NCBI RefSeq assembly: GCF_029964055.1 | Contig: NZ_CP124836.1 | Coordinates: 3,410,001 to 3,474,000 of the forward strand | From: Arthrobacter sp. EM1 | GTDB taxonomy: Bacteria; Actinomycetota; Actinomycetes; Actinomycetales; Micrococcaceae | DNA: 64,000 bases | Direction of reading: 5' to 3' | In this document: one piece after another, positions 9,631-18,750 of the stretch | How positions within the stretch are numbered: position 1 is the stretch's first letter | Layout of the letters: every line of letters starts with the position of its first letter | The notes under the pieces: generated by a model | Databases searched by the model: none | What the model was told of the DNA's origin: nothing | What the model saw: the letters and a program-made list of their open reading frames with translations, nothing else | Made by a program: the position numbers and the translations under genes

Positions 9631-9906
9631 GTGGCTAAGTTCAGAGGGTGGCACATCGTGGCTGGCATTGCCGCCATGGTGCTTACCGGCATCCTCGGAA
9701 ACGCCATGGGACTGAACTACACGGCCGATTTTATGGCCAGCTGCGTGGCGTTTGTCGCCGTTTCCATGTGGATGGACAGTCGGATCTCCCGCCGCAGGGG
9801 CAGGGCCGCACGGGCATCAGCTGCTGCCGCCGACGGTGGTCCCGGCCCCGAATCGGAGCATCCGGCCGAGGCCGAGCGGCCCGAACGCGAGGGCCGCGGC
9901 AGCTAG
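9631..9906 (+). CDS. Small membrane protein, unknown function
   Basis: 91 residues. Two hydrophobic helices (about 7-25 and 30-48) are followed by a charged cytoplasmic tail rich in Arg, Ala, Glu and Pro. I do not recognise the family. The GTG start at 9631 is preceded exactly 6 nt upstream by TACGCT (9619-9624), the same spacing as at 21516-21528, and has no Shine-Dalgarno, so the mRNA is probably leaderless. It converges on the PucR gene with an 11-nt gap. Confidence 0.65.
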   Translation: MAKFRGWHIVAGIAAMVLTGILGNAMGLNYTADFMASCVAFVAVSMWMDSRISRRRGRAARASAAAADGGPGPESEHPAEAERPEREGRGS

Positions 9907-9917
9907 GACTCCGCCGG

Positions 9918-11138
9918 CTAGATCCTGGGGCGGCCGGCCCAGCGCCGGGCCTTGAGTGCCGAGTGCAGTTCGAGCCGCACCATTCCCTTGAGCGGGTCGA
10001 CACCGAGCAGCTGCCGAATCCGGCCGAGCCGGTTATAGATGCTGCTCCGGTGCAGGTGGAGCTTGTCCGCGACGCCCTGGACTGAACCGTCATTGTCATA
10101 AAAGAGTTCCAGCACCGGCAGCAGCTCATGGTTCCGGTCATGGTCTTCCAGGAGCCGGAAGTAGACCGAGCCCGCGTCCGCCCACGCCCCCGCTCCTCCG
10201 CCGGCAGAGGCCAGCAGCTGGTAAATGCCGGTGGCCCGGCAGTCCACGAGCTCACCCAGTTGGGGATCCACCGACGCCGCCTGCGCGGCCTGCCGGGACT
10301 GGCGGTATGCGTCAGCGAGTTCGCGCGGCCGCGCGAAGCTCTCGGAAGTCCCCAGGATAATCCTGCGCACCGGCCGGCCCGCTCGCTTGGCCAGCTCCAA
10401 CTGGTAGTGGACCAGCACCTGGGCGTGGTCTGCCCGGCCGGTTGATGCCCTGAACAACACAACGGCGTGGGTCTCGGTGCCGGCGCTGAACAGGGCCGAA
10501 TCCACACCGATAGTGGCCTGCAGGGCAGCGGAGCGGTGAATCAGCGTGGCGGCGATCGGATCCGAGCCTTCCGCCCAGCCGTCAGAGTCAAGCACCGTCA
10601 CGAGTTGCCAGGGGCCACGGCCCTGTACTTCCTTCCAGCCCGCCACTGCCGCGACGGCGTTGGACTCGCCCCGGCAGGCGGCCAGGAACTCCTGTTCGCG
10701 GCGGCGGCGGAACTCGGATTCGGCGGTATTGGAGTCCAACAGCAGCGCCGAGAGCTCCTCCAGCTCACGGGCCACATCCGGCAGCTGGCCAAGAACCGAC
10801 ACCGCGTTCGGCTCCGCCGAGTCCAGCTGGACCCAGAGGTAGCCAACCCGGAAGCCCCGCACCAGGAGGGGCACGCAGACACGGCCCAGCATGCCGAGCT
10901 CTTCGTTGGCCGCGACCACCACAGGGCGCACCGCCGTCGCGATCCCGTGCGAGAGCTGCCAGGCACTGACGTCCAGCGGGACGCGTTTGCTGAGCAGGAA
11001 GTTCACCCGGACCCGGTCAGCGTGGGACTGGTTGGAGCTGTAGGCAAGCAGCAGGCCGTCCAGATCCTCGAGTGAGAGGCCGCGGCCCAGTTTCAGTGCC
11101 ACATGCTCCACGAGCTGTTCGACATCCTGCTGCTGCAT
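9918..11138 (-). CDS. PucR family regulator, likely of alanine dehydrogenase
   Basis: 406 residues. The C-terminal PucR helix-turn-helix (about 350-400) reads VADKLHLHRSSIYNRLGRIRQLLGVD, and the middle holds a GGDEF-like/CdaR linker domain. It is divergent from ald. In Bacillus subtilis the PucR-type AdeR activates ald; that precedent plus the location suggests the same role here. Mycobacteria use an unrelated Lrp-type AldR, so the arrangement is informative. Starts at ATG 11138. Confidence 0.85.
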   Translation of the reverse strand: MQQQDVEQLVEHVALKLGRGLSLEDLDGLLLAYSSNQSHADRVRVNFLLSKRVPLDVSAWQLSHGIATAVRPVVVAANEELGMLGRVCVPLLVRGFRVGYLWVQLDSAEPNAVSVLGQLPDVARELEELSALLLDSNTAESEFRRRREQEFLAACRGESNAVAAVAGWKEVQGRGPWQLVTVLDSDGWAEGSDPIAATLIHRSAALQATIGVDSALFSAGTETHAVVLFRASTGRADHAQVLVHYQLELAKRAGRPVRRIILGTSESFARPRELADAYRQSRQAAQAASVDPQLGELVDCRATGIYQLLASAGGGAGAWADAGSVYFRLLEDHDRNHELLPVLELFYDNDGSVQGVADKLHLHRSSIYNRLGRIRQLLGVDPLKGMVRLELHSALKARRWAGRPRI

Positions 11139-11394
11139 CCTGCCAGACTACTGCCGGCACCTCGCCTCCGGAGAACCCGGGGACCACCCGTGCCAACGGA
11201 CAGCAGGCGACACCTGACGCTTTGCCGTTCGACAAATGTCCAGCCGCCAAATTGAAAAGACCCGGATTCCCGGGGGCAGCCGCCGCTGCTGCCCGACGGC
11301 TCCTGTCGCTTGCCTCACAGCGGGATTTATTCTGGAAGTACTACTTCCCCGCATTCACCCGGGCCCATACGGCCCCCAGCACTGGAGCCCACAC
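11139..11394. promoter_or_regulatory. PucR-ald divergent control region
   Basis: A 256-nt gap without a gene. A plausible ald -10 is TATTCT (11328-11333), with a weak -35 17 nt upstream, giving a leader of about 55 nt. TTTG-N8-CAAA (11221-11236) and GACA-AA-TGTC (11231-11240) are short inverted repeats that could bind the PucR protein. Evidence is only symmetry and place. Confidence 0.4.
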
Positions 11395-12513
11395 ATGATC
11401 ATCGGTGTCCCGAAAGAAATCAAAAACAACGAATTCCGCGTCGCCATTACCGCTGCCGGCGTCCACGAGTTCCGCACCCACGGCCATTCGGTCCTGGTGG
11501 AACGCGGCGCAGGCCTGGGCTCGGGCATCACGGACGAGGAATACGCGATCGCCGGTGCCGAGATCGTCGCCGACGCCGATGACGTCTGGGCCCGCGCGGA
11601 CATGGTCATGAAGGTGAAGGAACCGGTCAAGGCTGAATATCACCGTTTCCGCAAGGACCTGATCCTCTTCACCTACCTGCACCTCGCGGCCGAGCCCGAG
11701 CTGACCCAGGAACTCATCAACACCGGCGTCACCGCCATCGCCTATGAGACCGTCCAGGAGGGCCGCACGCTGCCGCTGCTCGCCCCGATGTCCGAGGTTG
11801 CCGGCCGCCTGTCCGTCCAGGTGGGCGCCACTTCGCTGATGGCACCGGCCGGCGGCAAGGGTGTGCTGCTCGGCGGCGTTCCGGGCGTCCGCCCGGCCAA
11901 GGTTGTTGTCCTGGGCGCCGGTGTTGCCGGCACCAATGCCGCCGCGATGGCCCTGGGCCTCGGCGCCGACGTCACCATCCTGGATATCAACATCAACCGC
12001 TTGCGTGAACTGGACGCCCAGTACCAGGGCCGCCTGAAGACCGTGGCCTCCAACGCCTACGAGATTGAGAAGTCCGTCGTCGACGCCGACCTCGTGATCG
12101 GCTCGGTGCTGATCCCGGGCGCCAAGGCCCCCAAGCTGGTCACCAACGAGCTCGTCTCCCGGATGAAGCCCGGCTCCGTGCTGGTCGACATCGCGGTGGA
12201 CCAGGGCGGCTGCTTCGAGGACACGCACCCCACCACGCACCAGGAACCGACGTACAAGGTGCACAACACCATCTTCTACTGCGTCGCCAACATGCCCGGC
12301 GCCGTCCCGAACACGTCCACGTACGCGCTGACCAACGTCACCCTGCGCTACGCCGTCTCGCTTGCCAACCTGGGCGTCAAGGCCGCGTTTGAGCGCGACG
12401 GCGCCCTTGCCGCCGGCCTGAACATCGCAGGAGGCAAGGTGGCGCACCGCTCGGTCTCCGAGGCGCACAACCTGCCCCTCGTCACCGACTGGCACCAGCT
12501 GGTCTCCGCGTAG
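11395..12513 (+). CDS. ald: Alanine dehydrogenase
   Basis: Cytosolic NAD-dependent enzyme interconverting L-alanine and pyruvate plus ammonia; used for alanine catabolism or for redox balance. 372 residues, the family length. The N-terminus [20 protein letters not shown] is diagnostic; the NAD-binding [14 protein letters not shown] motif is near residue 170, and the segment [13 protein letters not shown] is conserved. The ATG at 11395 has GGAG 7 nt upstream; the longer open frame beginning at 11236 overlaps the control region and is rejected. A strong bidirectional terminator follows. Confidence 0.97.
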   Translation: MIIGVPKEIKNNEFRVAITAAGVHEFRTHGHSVLVERGAGLGSGITDEEYAIAGAEIVADADDVWARADMVMKVKEPVKAEYHRFRKDLILFTYLHLAAEPELTQELINTGVTAIAYETVQEGRTLPLLAPMSEVAGRLSVQVGATSLMAPAGGKGVLLGGVPGVRPAKVVVLGAGVAGTNAAAMALGLGADVTILDININRLRELDAQYQGRLKTVASNAYEIEKSVVDADLVIGSVLIPGAKAPKLVTNELVSRMKPGSVLVDIAVDQGGCFEDTHPTTHQEPTYKVHNTIFYCVANMPGAVPNTSTYALTNVTLRYAVSLANLGVKAAFERDGALAAGLNIAGGKVAHRSVSEAHNLPLVTDWHQLVSA

Positions 12514-12523
12514 CATCCGCTTC

Positions 12524-12568
12524 CGGACAACGGCAGCCATCCTTCCCGTGGATGGCTGCCGTTGTCCG
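12524..12568. terminator. Bidirectional intrinsic terminator
   Basis: Perfect 19-bp stem (12524-12542 with 12550-12568) and a 7-nt loop, followed by TTTAA. It lies between the convergent ald and Gfo/Idh genes and touches the latter's stop codon. Confidence 0.85.
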
Positions 12569-12569
12569 T

Positions 12570-13628
12570 TTAATCCGCCAGCGCCCGGGCCTGCTCGATC
12601 AGCCGCAGCACCTCAACCGGCCCCGCCGGATCCACGGGGAGGGGCAGCACGGAGGCGGCCCCGCCGTCGTTGATCTTCGCCGCCAGGATCCGGTAAAACT
12701 CCGGGTAGGCGCCACGCTTGGTGGGCAGCCGATCCACGTGGCCGTCCCGCCCGAACAGCCCGGCCCAGTCCCGGTCCTCAACGCCGTAGTCCGGGTCCAG
12801 CGGGCTGCCGCCGGCCACAATAAACGGCTCCTGCGGGTCCACTCCGTGTTTGGTGAAGCCGCCGCCACTGCCCAGGATCCGGAAACGTGGCCCCTGCTGG
12901 GCGCAGAGCATATTCATCCACAGGTGGCTCGTCACCCCGGATTCGTGCTGCAGGGCGAGGAACACATCATCGTCGGTCTTCTCCGCTGGCCGCCGCGCCG
13001 CCAGTTCGGCGTGGGTGACCTCGGCGGGACCGAACAACTGCACGGCCTGGTCCAGCAGGTGCGTGCCCAAGTCGAACAGCACCCCTCCGCCCTCGTCCGC
13101 CGTCGCGGCCGCTTTCCAGGCTTTCGACACGAGCGGGGACCAGCGTTCGAAGCGGGATTCGAACCGCGTCACGGTTCCGAGGGCAGCACTGTCCAGCAGG
13201 CCGCGGACGGTCAGGTAGTCGCCGTCCCAGCGCCGGTTTTGGAAAACGGTGAGCACCCGTCCCAGTCGCGCGGCCAGCTGGATAAGCTCCCGGCCTTCGG
13301 CGCTGCGCACCGTAAACGGTTTGTCCACGACGACGTCGAGCCCGGCCTCCAGTGCGGCCCTCGCGAGCGGATAATGGGTGGCCGGCGGGGTGCCCAGGAC
13401 CAGCAGATCCAGTTCGCCGGCCAGCCCGAGGATGTCCGCCGGGGTGTCGACAATCCGGGCGCCGGGGTACCGGGTGGCGGCAGCGGACTGCCTGCCGGCG
13501 TCGGAGGTGGCGATCACAGCGACGGAGAAGGCCGGGTCTGCCGCGAGCAGCGGTGCGTGGAAGATACTGCCGGAGAGGCCGAAGCCGGCAACGGCGGTGC
13601 GGATAGGACCTGTCGAGTCGGTGGACAT
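12570..13628 (-). CDS. Gfo/Idh/MocA family oxidoreductase
   Basis: 352-residue NAD(P)-dependent sugar or inositol oxidoreductase, cytosolic. The N-terminal Rossmann motif VAGFGLSGSIFHAPLL and the VDKPFTVRSAEG motif (the EKP-like lysine of the family) are present; the C-terminal domain carries the substrate site. The HAPLL after the dinucleotide motif is typical of the YhhX/Gfo-like subgroup. Substrate is unknown; no sugar operon surrounds it. It is monocistronic between a terminator and a repeat region. Confidence 0.88.
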   Translation of the reverse strand: MSTDSTGPIRTAVAGFGLSGSIFHAPLLAADPAFSVAVIATSDAGRQSAAATRYPGARIVDTPADILGLAGELDLLVLGTPPATHYPLARAALEAGLDVVVDKPFTVRSAEGRELIQLAARLGRVLTVFQNRRWDGDYLTVRGLLDSAALGTVTRFESRFERWSPLVSKAWKAAATADEGGGVLFDLGTHLLDQAVQLFGPAEVTHAELAARRPAEKTDDDVFLALQHESGVTSHLWMNMLCAQQGPRFRILGSGGGFTKHGVDPQEPFIVAGGSPLDPDYGVEDRDWAGLFGRDGHVDRLPTKRGAYPEFYRILAAKINDGGAASVLPLPVDPAGPVEVLRLIEQARALAD

Positions 13629-13657
13629 GGCTCCACGTTACCTTTGCCCACTCACCC

Positions 13658-13751
13658 GACGCTCCCTCAGATTTCGCAGAAATTCAGGCGACGCCCCCTC
13701 GAAAGGTGAGGGAGCGTCGCCCAAAAAGCTGCTACAGGTGAGGGAGCGTCT
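13658..13751. repeat. Short intergenic repeat: three copies of a GAGGGAGCGTC motif
   Basis: The core TGAGGGAGCGTC occurs at 13707-13718 and 13739-13750, and its inverse GACGCTCCCTCA at 13658-13669. An imperfect 13-bp hairpin (13688-13700 with 13708-13720, one mismatch) sits in the middle. It looks like a REP/MITE-like extragenic element between two genes, and may also end transcription of the peptide importer operon. Confidence 0.6.
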
Positions 13752-13766
13752 GAAGGGGAGGTGAGG

Positions 13767-15476
13767 TTACTTCTTTTCCCAGCCCAGGGTGGTCCAGTCC
13801 GGAACCTGGGACAGGCTCTTGAACAGGGACGGACCGTAGTTGGCCAGGCCGGTACGCACGAAGGAGATCTGCGGCCCGTTCATCACAACACCCATGGAGA
13901 AGTATTTCTCCATGTGCTTCTTTTCAACCTCCATTGCCGCCTTGTTGCGCTCGGCGTTGTCTTCAATGGAGGAGAGCTTCTTGATCTCGGCGTCCAGTTC
14001 AGCGTCGCCGAGTTCATTTTCGTTCGTTTTGGAATCGTAGAACTGCTTGACGGCGTCGGTCGTATCCGCGCCGACGGTGTAGCCGGAGACGCTCATATAG
14101 AAGTCGCGGCTGCCCAGGACCTTGCCGAAGTCGGCCGAAGCGCGCTGGTCGATGCCGACATCCATGCCGCCGTCCTTAAGCTGCTTCTGCAGGGTCTGTG
14201 CGAAGGCCAAGGTGGTGGGGTCATCACCGAAGTTGCTGATCTTGAAGGCGGCGGGGACGCCGTCCTTTTCCATCACACCCGCTGCGTTGGCCGTGTAGCC
14301 GGCGTCGGTCAGGACCTTCTTGGCGGCGTCAGGGCCGGTTTCCTTGACGGGGTAGTTGTCCTGGTAGTACTTGGAGAACGGCAGCAGCATCATCGATCCT
14401 GAGCTTTGCTCTTCCCAGTTCAGGCCATTAAAGCGGACCTTACGGAGGGCTTCGCGGTCAACGGCGGTGAAGATCGCCTTGCGGATCGCGACGTCGGTCA
14501 TCGGCGCCTTCTGCGCGTTCAGGTTCAAGCCGCCAGCGAAGAGGCGCTGGCCACGGCGGACCTCGGAGTCCTTGGTACCGTCGAGCTGCTTGTACGGGGT
14601 GACGGTGTTTGCGGAAACACCGTCGATTTCGCCGTTCTTGAAGGCGGCAATCTGGGCGCTGGTCTCAAGCTGGCGGAAGACGACTTTGTCCAGGACCGGC
14701 TTGGTGCCCCACCACTTTTCGTTCTGGGCGAGCGTGACCGTCTTTGCGGCGCTGTCGTACTGGTCCAGCTTGAACGGCCCGGCCATCCATTCCGGGTGCA
14801 TCTCCCCGGTGAAGCCCTCGTTGAAGAGTGCCGGGGTGTTCACAGCCGGGTGGACAAAACCGGTGAAGAGCGCATCCAGCGGGTACACCGGCTGGGTGGT
14901 GGTAACAACAACTTCCTTGGGGCTGGAACCGGCCTTGACGGAGTCCACGAACTCGTAGGCGCCGGAGCTGACGACGTCGATGTCCTTGTTTTCGCCCTTG
15001 AGCATGTTCCAGGTGTTCTCGAAGGTCTTTACGTCGATGGGGGTGCCGTCGTTGTAGCTGGCCTTTTCGTTGACCTTGATGGTGATGGTCTGCTTGCCGT
15101 CCTTGACCTCACTCTTGACGTCTTCGCAGAAGTTCTTGTTCGGCGTGGCGGTGCCGTCGAAGTCAAAGTTCCAGCAACCCCACGTGCCGGCCTCGTCGAT
15201 CGGGCGGTGCAGGGCGGTGTTGTCCGCGCTGTTGCCGTTGTTGGAGAAGCCGTTGAAGTCCGGGCCGATGTTGCCCAGCGGCAGGGTGACCGTGCCACCC
15301 GGCTGCAGGTCCTTGGCATCCTTGGCATTGATGCTGACCAATTTGGCCAGGTCACTTCCCGATTCCTGGCCTTTGGCTGCGTCCGGGCCCTTGGCGGCAC
15401 CGCCCCCGCCGCAAGCGGTCAGCGCAAGCGCTGCGACGACGGCGGTAATGCCGCCGATCTTGGTCAGATTCTTCAT
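13767..15476 (-). CDS. Peptide-type ABC transporter substrate-binding lipoprotein (SBP family 5)
   Basis: Extracellular lipid-anchored receptor of a peptide/nickel-type importer. About 569 residues. The lipobox LTAC puts the acylated cysteine at residue 22. The SBP_5 fold is recognisable by NEKASYNDGTPIDVKTF, the AIRKAIFTAVDREALR stretch and the C-terminal region. The ATG at 15476 is preceded by AAGGGG at a good distance; the ATG 18 nt farther upstream is less likely. It is the last gene of a permease-permease-ATPase-receptor operon. The ligand is unknown; oligopeptides are the usual guess. Confidence 0.92.
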   Translation of the reverse strand: MKNLTKIGGITAVVAALALTACGGGGAAKGPDAAKGQESGSDLAKLVSINAKDAKDLQPGGTVTLPLGNIGPDFNGFSNNGNSADNTALHRPIDEAGTWGCWNFDFDGTATPNKNFCEDVKSEVKDGKQTITIKVNEKASYNDGTPIDVKTFENTWNMLKGENKDIDVVSSGAYEFVDSVKAGSSPKEVVVTTTQPVYPLDALFTGFVHPAVNTPALFNEGFTGEMHPEWMAGPFKLDQYDSAAKTVTLAQNEKWWGTKPVLDKVVFRQLETSAQIAAFKNGEIDGVSANTVTPYKQLDGTKDSEVRRGQRLFAGGLNLNAQKAPMTDVAIRKAIFTAVDREALRKVRFNGLNWEEQSSGSMMLLPFSKYYQDNYPVKETGPDAAKKVLTDAGYTANAAGVMEKDGVPAAFKISNFGDDPTTLAFAQTLQKQLKDGGMDVGIDQRASADFGKVLGSRDFYMSVSGYTVGADTTDAVKQFYDSKTNENELGDAELDAEIKKLSSIEDNAERNKAAMEVEKKHMEKYFSMGVVMNGPQISFVRTGLANYGPSLFKSLSQVPDWTTLGWEKK

Positions 15477-15527
15477 GTGTTCCCCTTCATTCATTTGGTG
15501 CGAGTTCTGCTGAGTGAGACTGGTAAC

Positions 15528-17789
15528 TCAGGTGGTTTCGTGGACAACAAGCATGTCCGCGTCCAGGTCGCCGTCCGGATAGAAGCAGGCGAATTGCTGG
15601 TCTGTGGGGGCCGCAGCGGCGGCCGGTGTTGCTGTTGCCGCCGGCGTCCCGTGCCGTCCGGCGTCCGCCGCCGGCACAACGGTGGCCAGCACCGGTTCCA
15701 GCGTCAGGCATATCTCCTGCCTGGCCGGTGGCAGTGCCGCAAACACCGGGCAGCGGGTGGCGAAGTTGCACCCTGCAGGAGCTTCGAGCGGCGAGGGCAG
15801 GTCCCCCCGCAGGATGATACGTTCCCGGGTGCGTTCCACGCCGGGGTCCGGGACCGGAATCGCGGAGAGCAGGGCCCGGGTGTACGGGTGTCGCGGGTTG
15901 TCGAACACGCTGTCCACGTCCCCGATTTCCACGATCTTGCCCAGATACATCACGGCCACACGGTTGGAGATGTGCCGCACCACGGACAGGTCGTGGGCCA
16001 CCATCAGGTAGCTCAGTCCGAGTTCGGCGCGGAGCTGGTCCAGGAGGTTGATAACACCGGCCTGGACTGACACGTCGAGAGCGGATACCGGCTCGTCCAG
16101 GACTACCAGTTTGGGATTCACGGCAAGGGCCCGCGCGATGCCGATCCGCTGCCGCTGGCCGCCGGAGAACTGGTTGGGGAAGCGGTTGACGTGGTCGGGC
16201 TGGAGGCCCACGAGTTCCATCAGCTCCATGATCCGCTCCCGGATCCGGGGCTTGGCCATGCCGGCATTTTCAAGCGGTTCGGACAATACCTCAAAGACGG
16301 TGAAGCGGGGGTCGAGGGCGCCGGTTGGGTCCTGGAACACCATCTGCAGTTCCTTGCGCATGGCGCTTTTGGTTTTGGCGTTGGAGGCTTCCTTGTTGCT
16401 GAGGCCGCCGATGACCACCTCGCCGTCCTGGTCCTTGTGGAATTCCATGATTTCCAGCAGCGTCGTGGTCTTTCCGCAGCCGGACTCGCCGACGATCGAG
16501 AAGCACTCCCCCTCGCGGATGTCGAAGCTCAACCCGTCGACGGCCTTGACAGTGCCGATCCGGCGCTTGAGCAAGGCCCCTTTCATCAGCGGGAAGTGCT
16601 TCTTGACGTCCCTGAGCTCCAGCACGGTCCGGCGCTGTTCGCGCGGGATCGCGTCGAAGCGGGAGACCGGCACCGCCGGAGCCCGGAAGATCTCATGGAC
16701 GTCCACTTCGAGGCCCAAAGAGTCGGTCTTGATACAGGCGGCCAGGTGAGGCAGGCCGCCGGTCTGGTTGTCCCCGCCGACCGGCCACAGCTCCGGCTCG
16801 CCCTGCAGGCAGGCATCGCTGGCTAGTGGGCAGCGCGGCGCGAAAGAACAACCCGTGGGGGTGTGGATGAGGTTCGGCGGGATTCCCTCGATCGGCACCA
16901 GCGAGGACTTCTCGGCCGTGTCGACGCGTGGCACTGCGCCCAGCAAGCCCATTGTGTAGGGCATTCGCGGGTTGTAGTAGATCTCGTCAACGCTGCCGGT
17001 TTCCACGGGTTTGCCGGCATACATCACCATGATGTCGTCCGCCATGCCGGCGACCACGCCGAGGTCGTGTGTGATCATCACAACGGCGGCGCCGGTTTCC
17101 TCCTGCGCGGTGTGGAGGACTTCAAGGACCTGTGCCTGGATGGTGACGTCGAGCGCCGTCGTCGGTTCATCGGCGATCAGCACGCGGGGGTTGTTCGCGA
17201 TGGCGATGGCGATCATCACACGCTGGCGCATACCGCCGGAGAACTCATGCGGGAAGGCCTTGAGCCGGTCCTTCGGGCTGGGAATACCCACCATGCCCAG
17301 CAGTTCGACGGCGCGCGCTTCCTTGGCCTGCCGGCTCATGGTGGGGTTGTGGACGGTCAGCGCTTCGACGATCTGGTTGCCCACCGAGTAGACCGGCGTC
17401 AGGGAGGACAACGGGTCCTGGAAGACCATGGCGATTTCGTTGCCGCGGTACTGGCACATGGCCTTGTCACTGAGACCCAGCAGTTCGGTGCCCTGGAGCC
17501 GGACCGAACCGGTGATCTCGGCCGTCGGGGGCAGCAGGCCCATGATTGCCATGGAGGTGACGGACTTTCCGGAGCCGGACTCGCCCACGATGCCCAGCGT
17601 CTTGCCGGCCCTGAGGTCAAAGTCGATGCCACGGACGGCGTGCACCACCCCGTTCTCCGTGTTGAAGCGCACCTTCAGGTCCCGGACGGAGAGCACCGCG
17701 TCCGCGGGCCCGTGCAGCCCGGCAACATGCAGACGCTCGACGGCGGAGAGGTCGGCCGATTCGGGGCTGGCGGTCATTTCGTGGCTCAT
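15528..17789 (-). CDS. Fused dipeptide/oligopeptide ABC ATPase (DppD-DppF in one chain)
   Basis: 753 residues containing two complete ABC domains. Domain 1 has Walker A GESGSGKS (69-76), signature FSGGMRQR (183-190) and Walker B VLIADEP; it ends with the oligopeptide extension holding APRCPLAS. Domain 2 has Walker A GESGCGKT (434-441), FSGGQRQR and Walker B LVVLDEP, and ends with a second Cys-rich extension (NFATRCPVF). In many bacteria these are two proteins. It overlaps the upstream permease by 4 nt (ATGA at 17786-17789), which fixes the start; the much longer open frame upstream lies over the permease. Confidence 0.95.
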   Translation of the reverse strand: MSHEMTASPESADLSAVERLHVAGLHGPADAVLSVRDLKVRFNTENGVVHAVRGIDFDLRAGKTLGIVGESGSGKSVTSMAIMGLLPPTAEITGSVRLQGTELLGLSDKAMCQYRGNEIAMVFQDPLSSLTPVYSVGNQIVEALTVHNPTMSRQAKEARAVELLGMVGIPSPKDRLKAFPHEFSGGMRQRVMIAIAIANNPRVLIADEPTTALDVTIQAQVLEVLHTAQEETGAAVVMITHDLGVVAGMADDIMVMYAGKPVETGSVDEIYYNPRMPYTMGLLGAVPRVDTAEKSSLVPIEGIPPNLIHTPTGCSFAPRCPLASDACLQGEPELWPVGGDNQTGGLPHLAACIKTDSLGLEVDVHEIFRAPAVPVSRFDAIPREQRRTVLELRDVKKHFPLMKGALLKRRIGTVKAVDGLSFDIREGECFSIVGESGCGKTTTLLEIMEFHKDQDGEVVIGGLSNKEASNAKTKSAMRKELQMVFQDPTGALDPRFTVFEVLSEPLENAGMAKPRIRERIMELMELVGLQPDHVNRFPNQFSGGQRQRIGIARALAVNPKLVVLDEPVSALDVSVQAGVINLLDQLRAELGLSYLMVAHDLSVVRHISNRVAVMYLGKIVEIGDVDSVFDNPRHPYTRALLSAIPVPDPGVERTRERIILRGDLPSPLEAPAGCNFATRCPVFAALPPARQEICLTLEPVLATVVPAADAGRHGTPAATATPAAAAAPTDQQFACFYPDGDLDADMLVVHETT

Positions 17790-18748
17790 GTGGTCTTCTT
17801 CTTCTTGGCATTGCCAACGGAGCTGGAGCTGGGATCGAATGCGTCGCGCAAGCCGTCGTTCATCATGGCAAGCGAACCGGTCAGCAGGAACATCACGGTC
17901 AGCGGGACCCAGAACATCCACGGGAAGGTGGAGACCTGGGAGGTGGCCTGCCCGATCAGCACACCCAGGCTGACATCCGGGACCTTGATGCCGATACCGA
18001 TGAAGGAGAAGGCAACCTCGGCCAGGATCGCCCCGGTGATGCCGCGGGTGATGTCCAGGACCAGCAGCGAGCCGATGTTCGGGACCAGGTGCCGCCAAAC
18101 GATCCGCCGAGGCGGGATCCCCATGTACTGGGCGGCCTTGACGAAGTCGCGTGACATCAGGGACATCGAGAGCGAGCGGATGAGGCGGGCGGTTCCCATC
18201 CAGCTGAAGACCAGCAGGACGATAATCAGCAGCAGCCAACTCGGCAAGGACTGCTGCAGTCCGTTGCCGCCACCGCTCGTGGCCACGGCGACGACCAGCA
18301 GCGCCGGCATCATGATCAGGGCTTCGAGGATGAACAGCATCACCTTGTCCACCTTCCCGCCGAAATAGGCCATGGTGCAGCCGTACACGGCGGCGATCAG
18401 CACGGAGACGAGGCCAACGACGAGGCCGATCAGGATGGAGATCCGGGTGCCCTCCACGGTCAGGGCGTAGAGGTCGATCCCGGCCTGGGAGGTACCAAGC
18501 AGGTGTTCGGACGACGGCGGCATTCCAATGTTGAACGCATCGATAGTCTCCTTGTCCCAGCTGGTGAAGAAGCCGCCAATGAAGGAGAACAGCGTCAGGA
18601 CCAAGAAGACGACCAGGCCAACGACGGCTGTTTTGTTCCGCAGGAAGCGGCGAAGGATGATCGAGGACTTCGCGATGACAACATCGCTGTTTTCGATCTT
18701 CGCCTCGCTGGCAACGGCGGCCGGGTCGGTCGTATTGAGGTTTGTCAT
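17786..18748 (-). CDS. ABC transporter permease, DppC/OppC-like
   Basis: 320-residue membrane subunit of the peptide-type importer. The DppC family N-terminal helix follows a 40-residue cytoplasmic tail (FLRNKTAVVGLVVFLVL), and the conserved EAA-like loop appears as KAAQYMGIPPRRIVWRHLVPN. About six helices. ATG at 18748 lies 2 nt after the stop of the partner permease. An extended open frame upstream is not real. Confidence 0.94.
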   Translation of the reverse strand: MTNLNTTDPAAVASEAKIENSDVVIAKSSIILRRFLRNKTAVVGLVVFLVLTLFSFIGGFFTSWDKETIDAFNIGMPPSSEHLLGTSQAGIDLYALTVEGTRISILIGLVVGLVSVLIAAVYGCTMAYFGGKVDKVMLFILEALIMMPALLVVAVATSGGGNGLQQSLPSWLLLIIVLLVFSWMGTARLIRSLSMSLMSRDFVKAAQYMGIPPRRIVWRHLVPNIGSLLVLDITRGITGAILAEVAFSFIGIGIKVPDVSLGVLIGQATSQVSTFPWMFWVPLTVMFLLTGSLAMMNDGLRDAFDPSSSSVGNAKKKKTT

Positions 18749-18750
18749 GT

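Noticed and set aside
11341..12540. Long minus-strand open frame opposite ald
   Set aside because: Antisense to a perfect alanine dehydrogenase; typical high-GC shadow.
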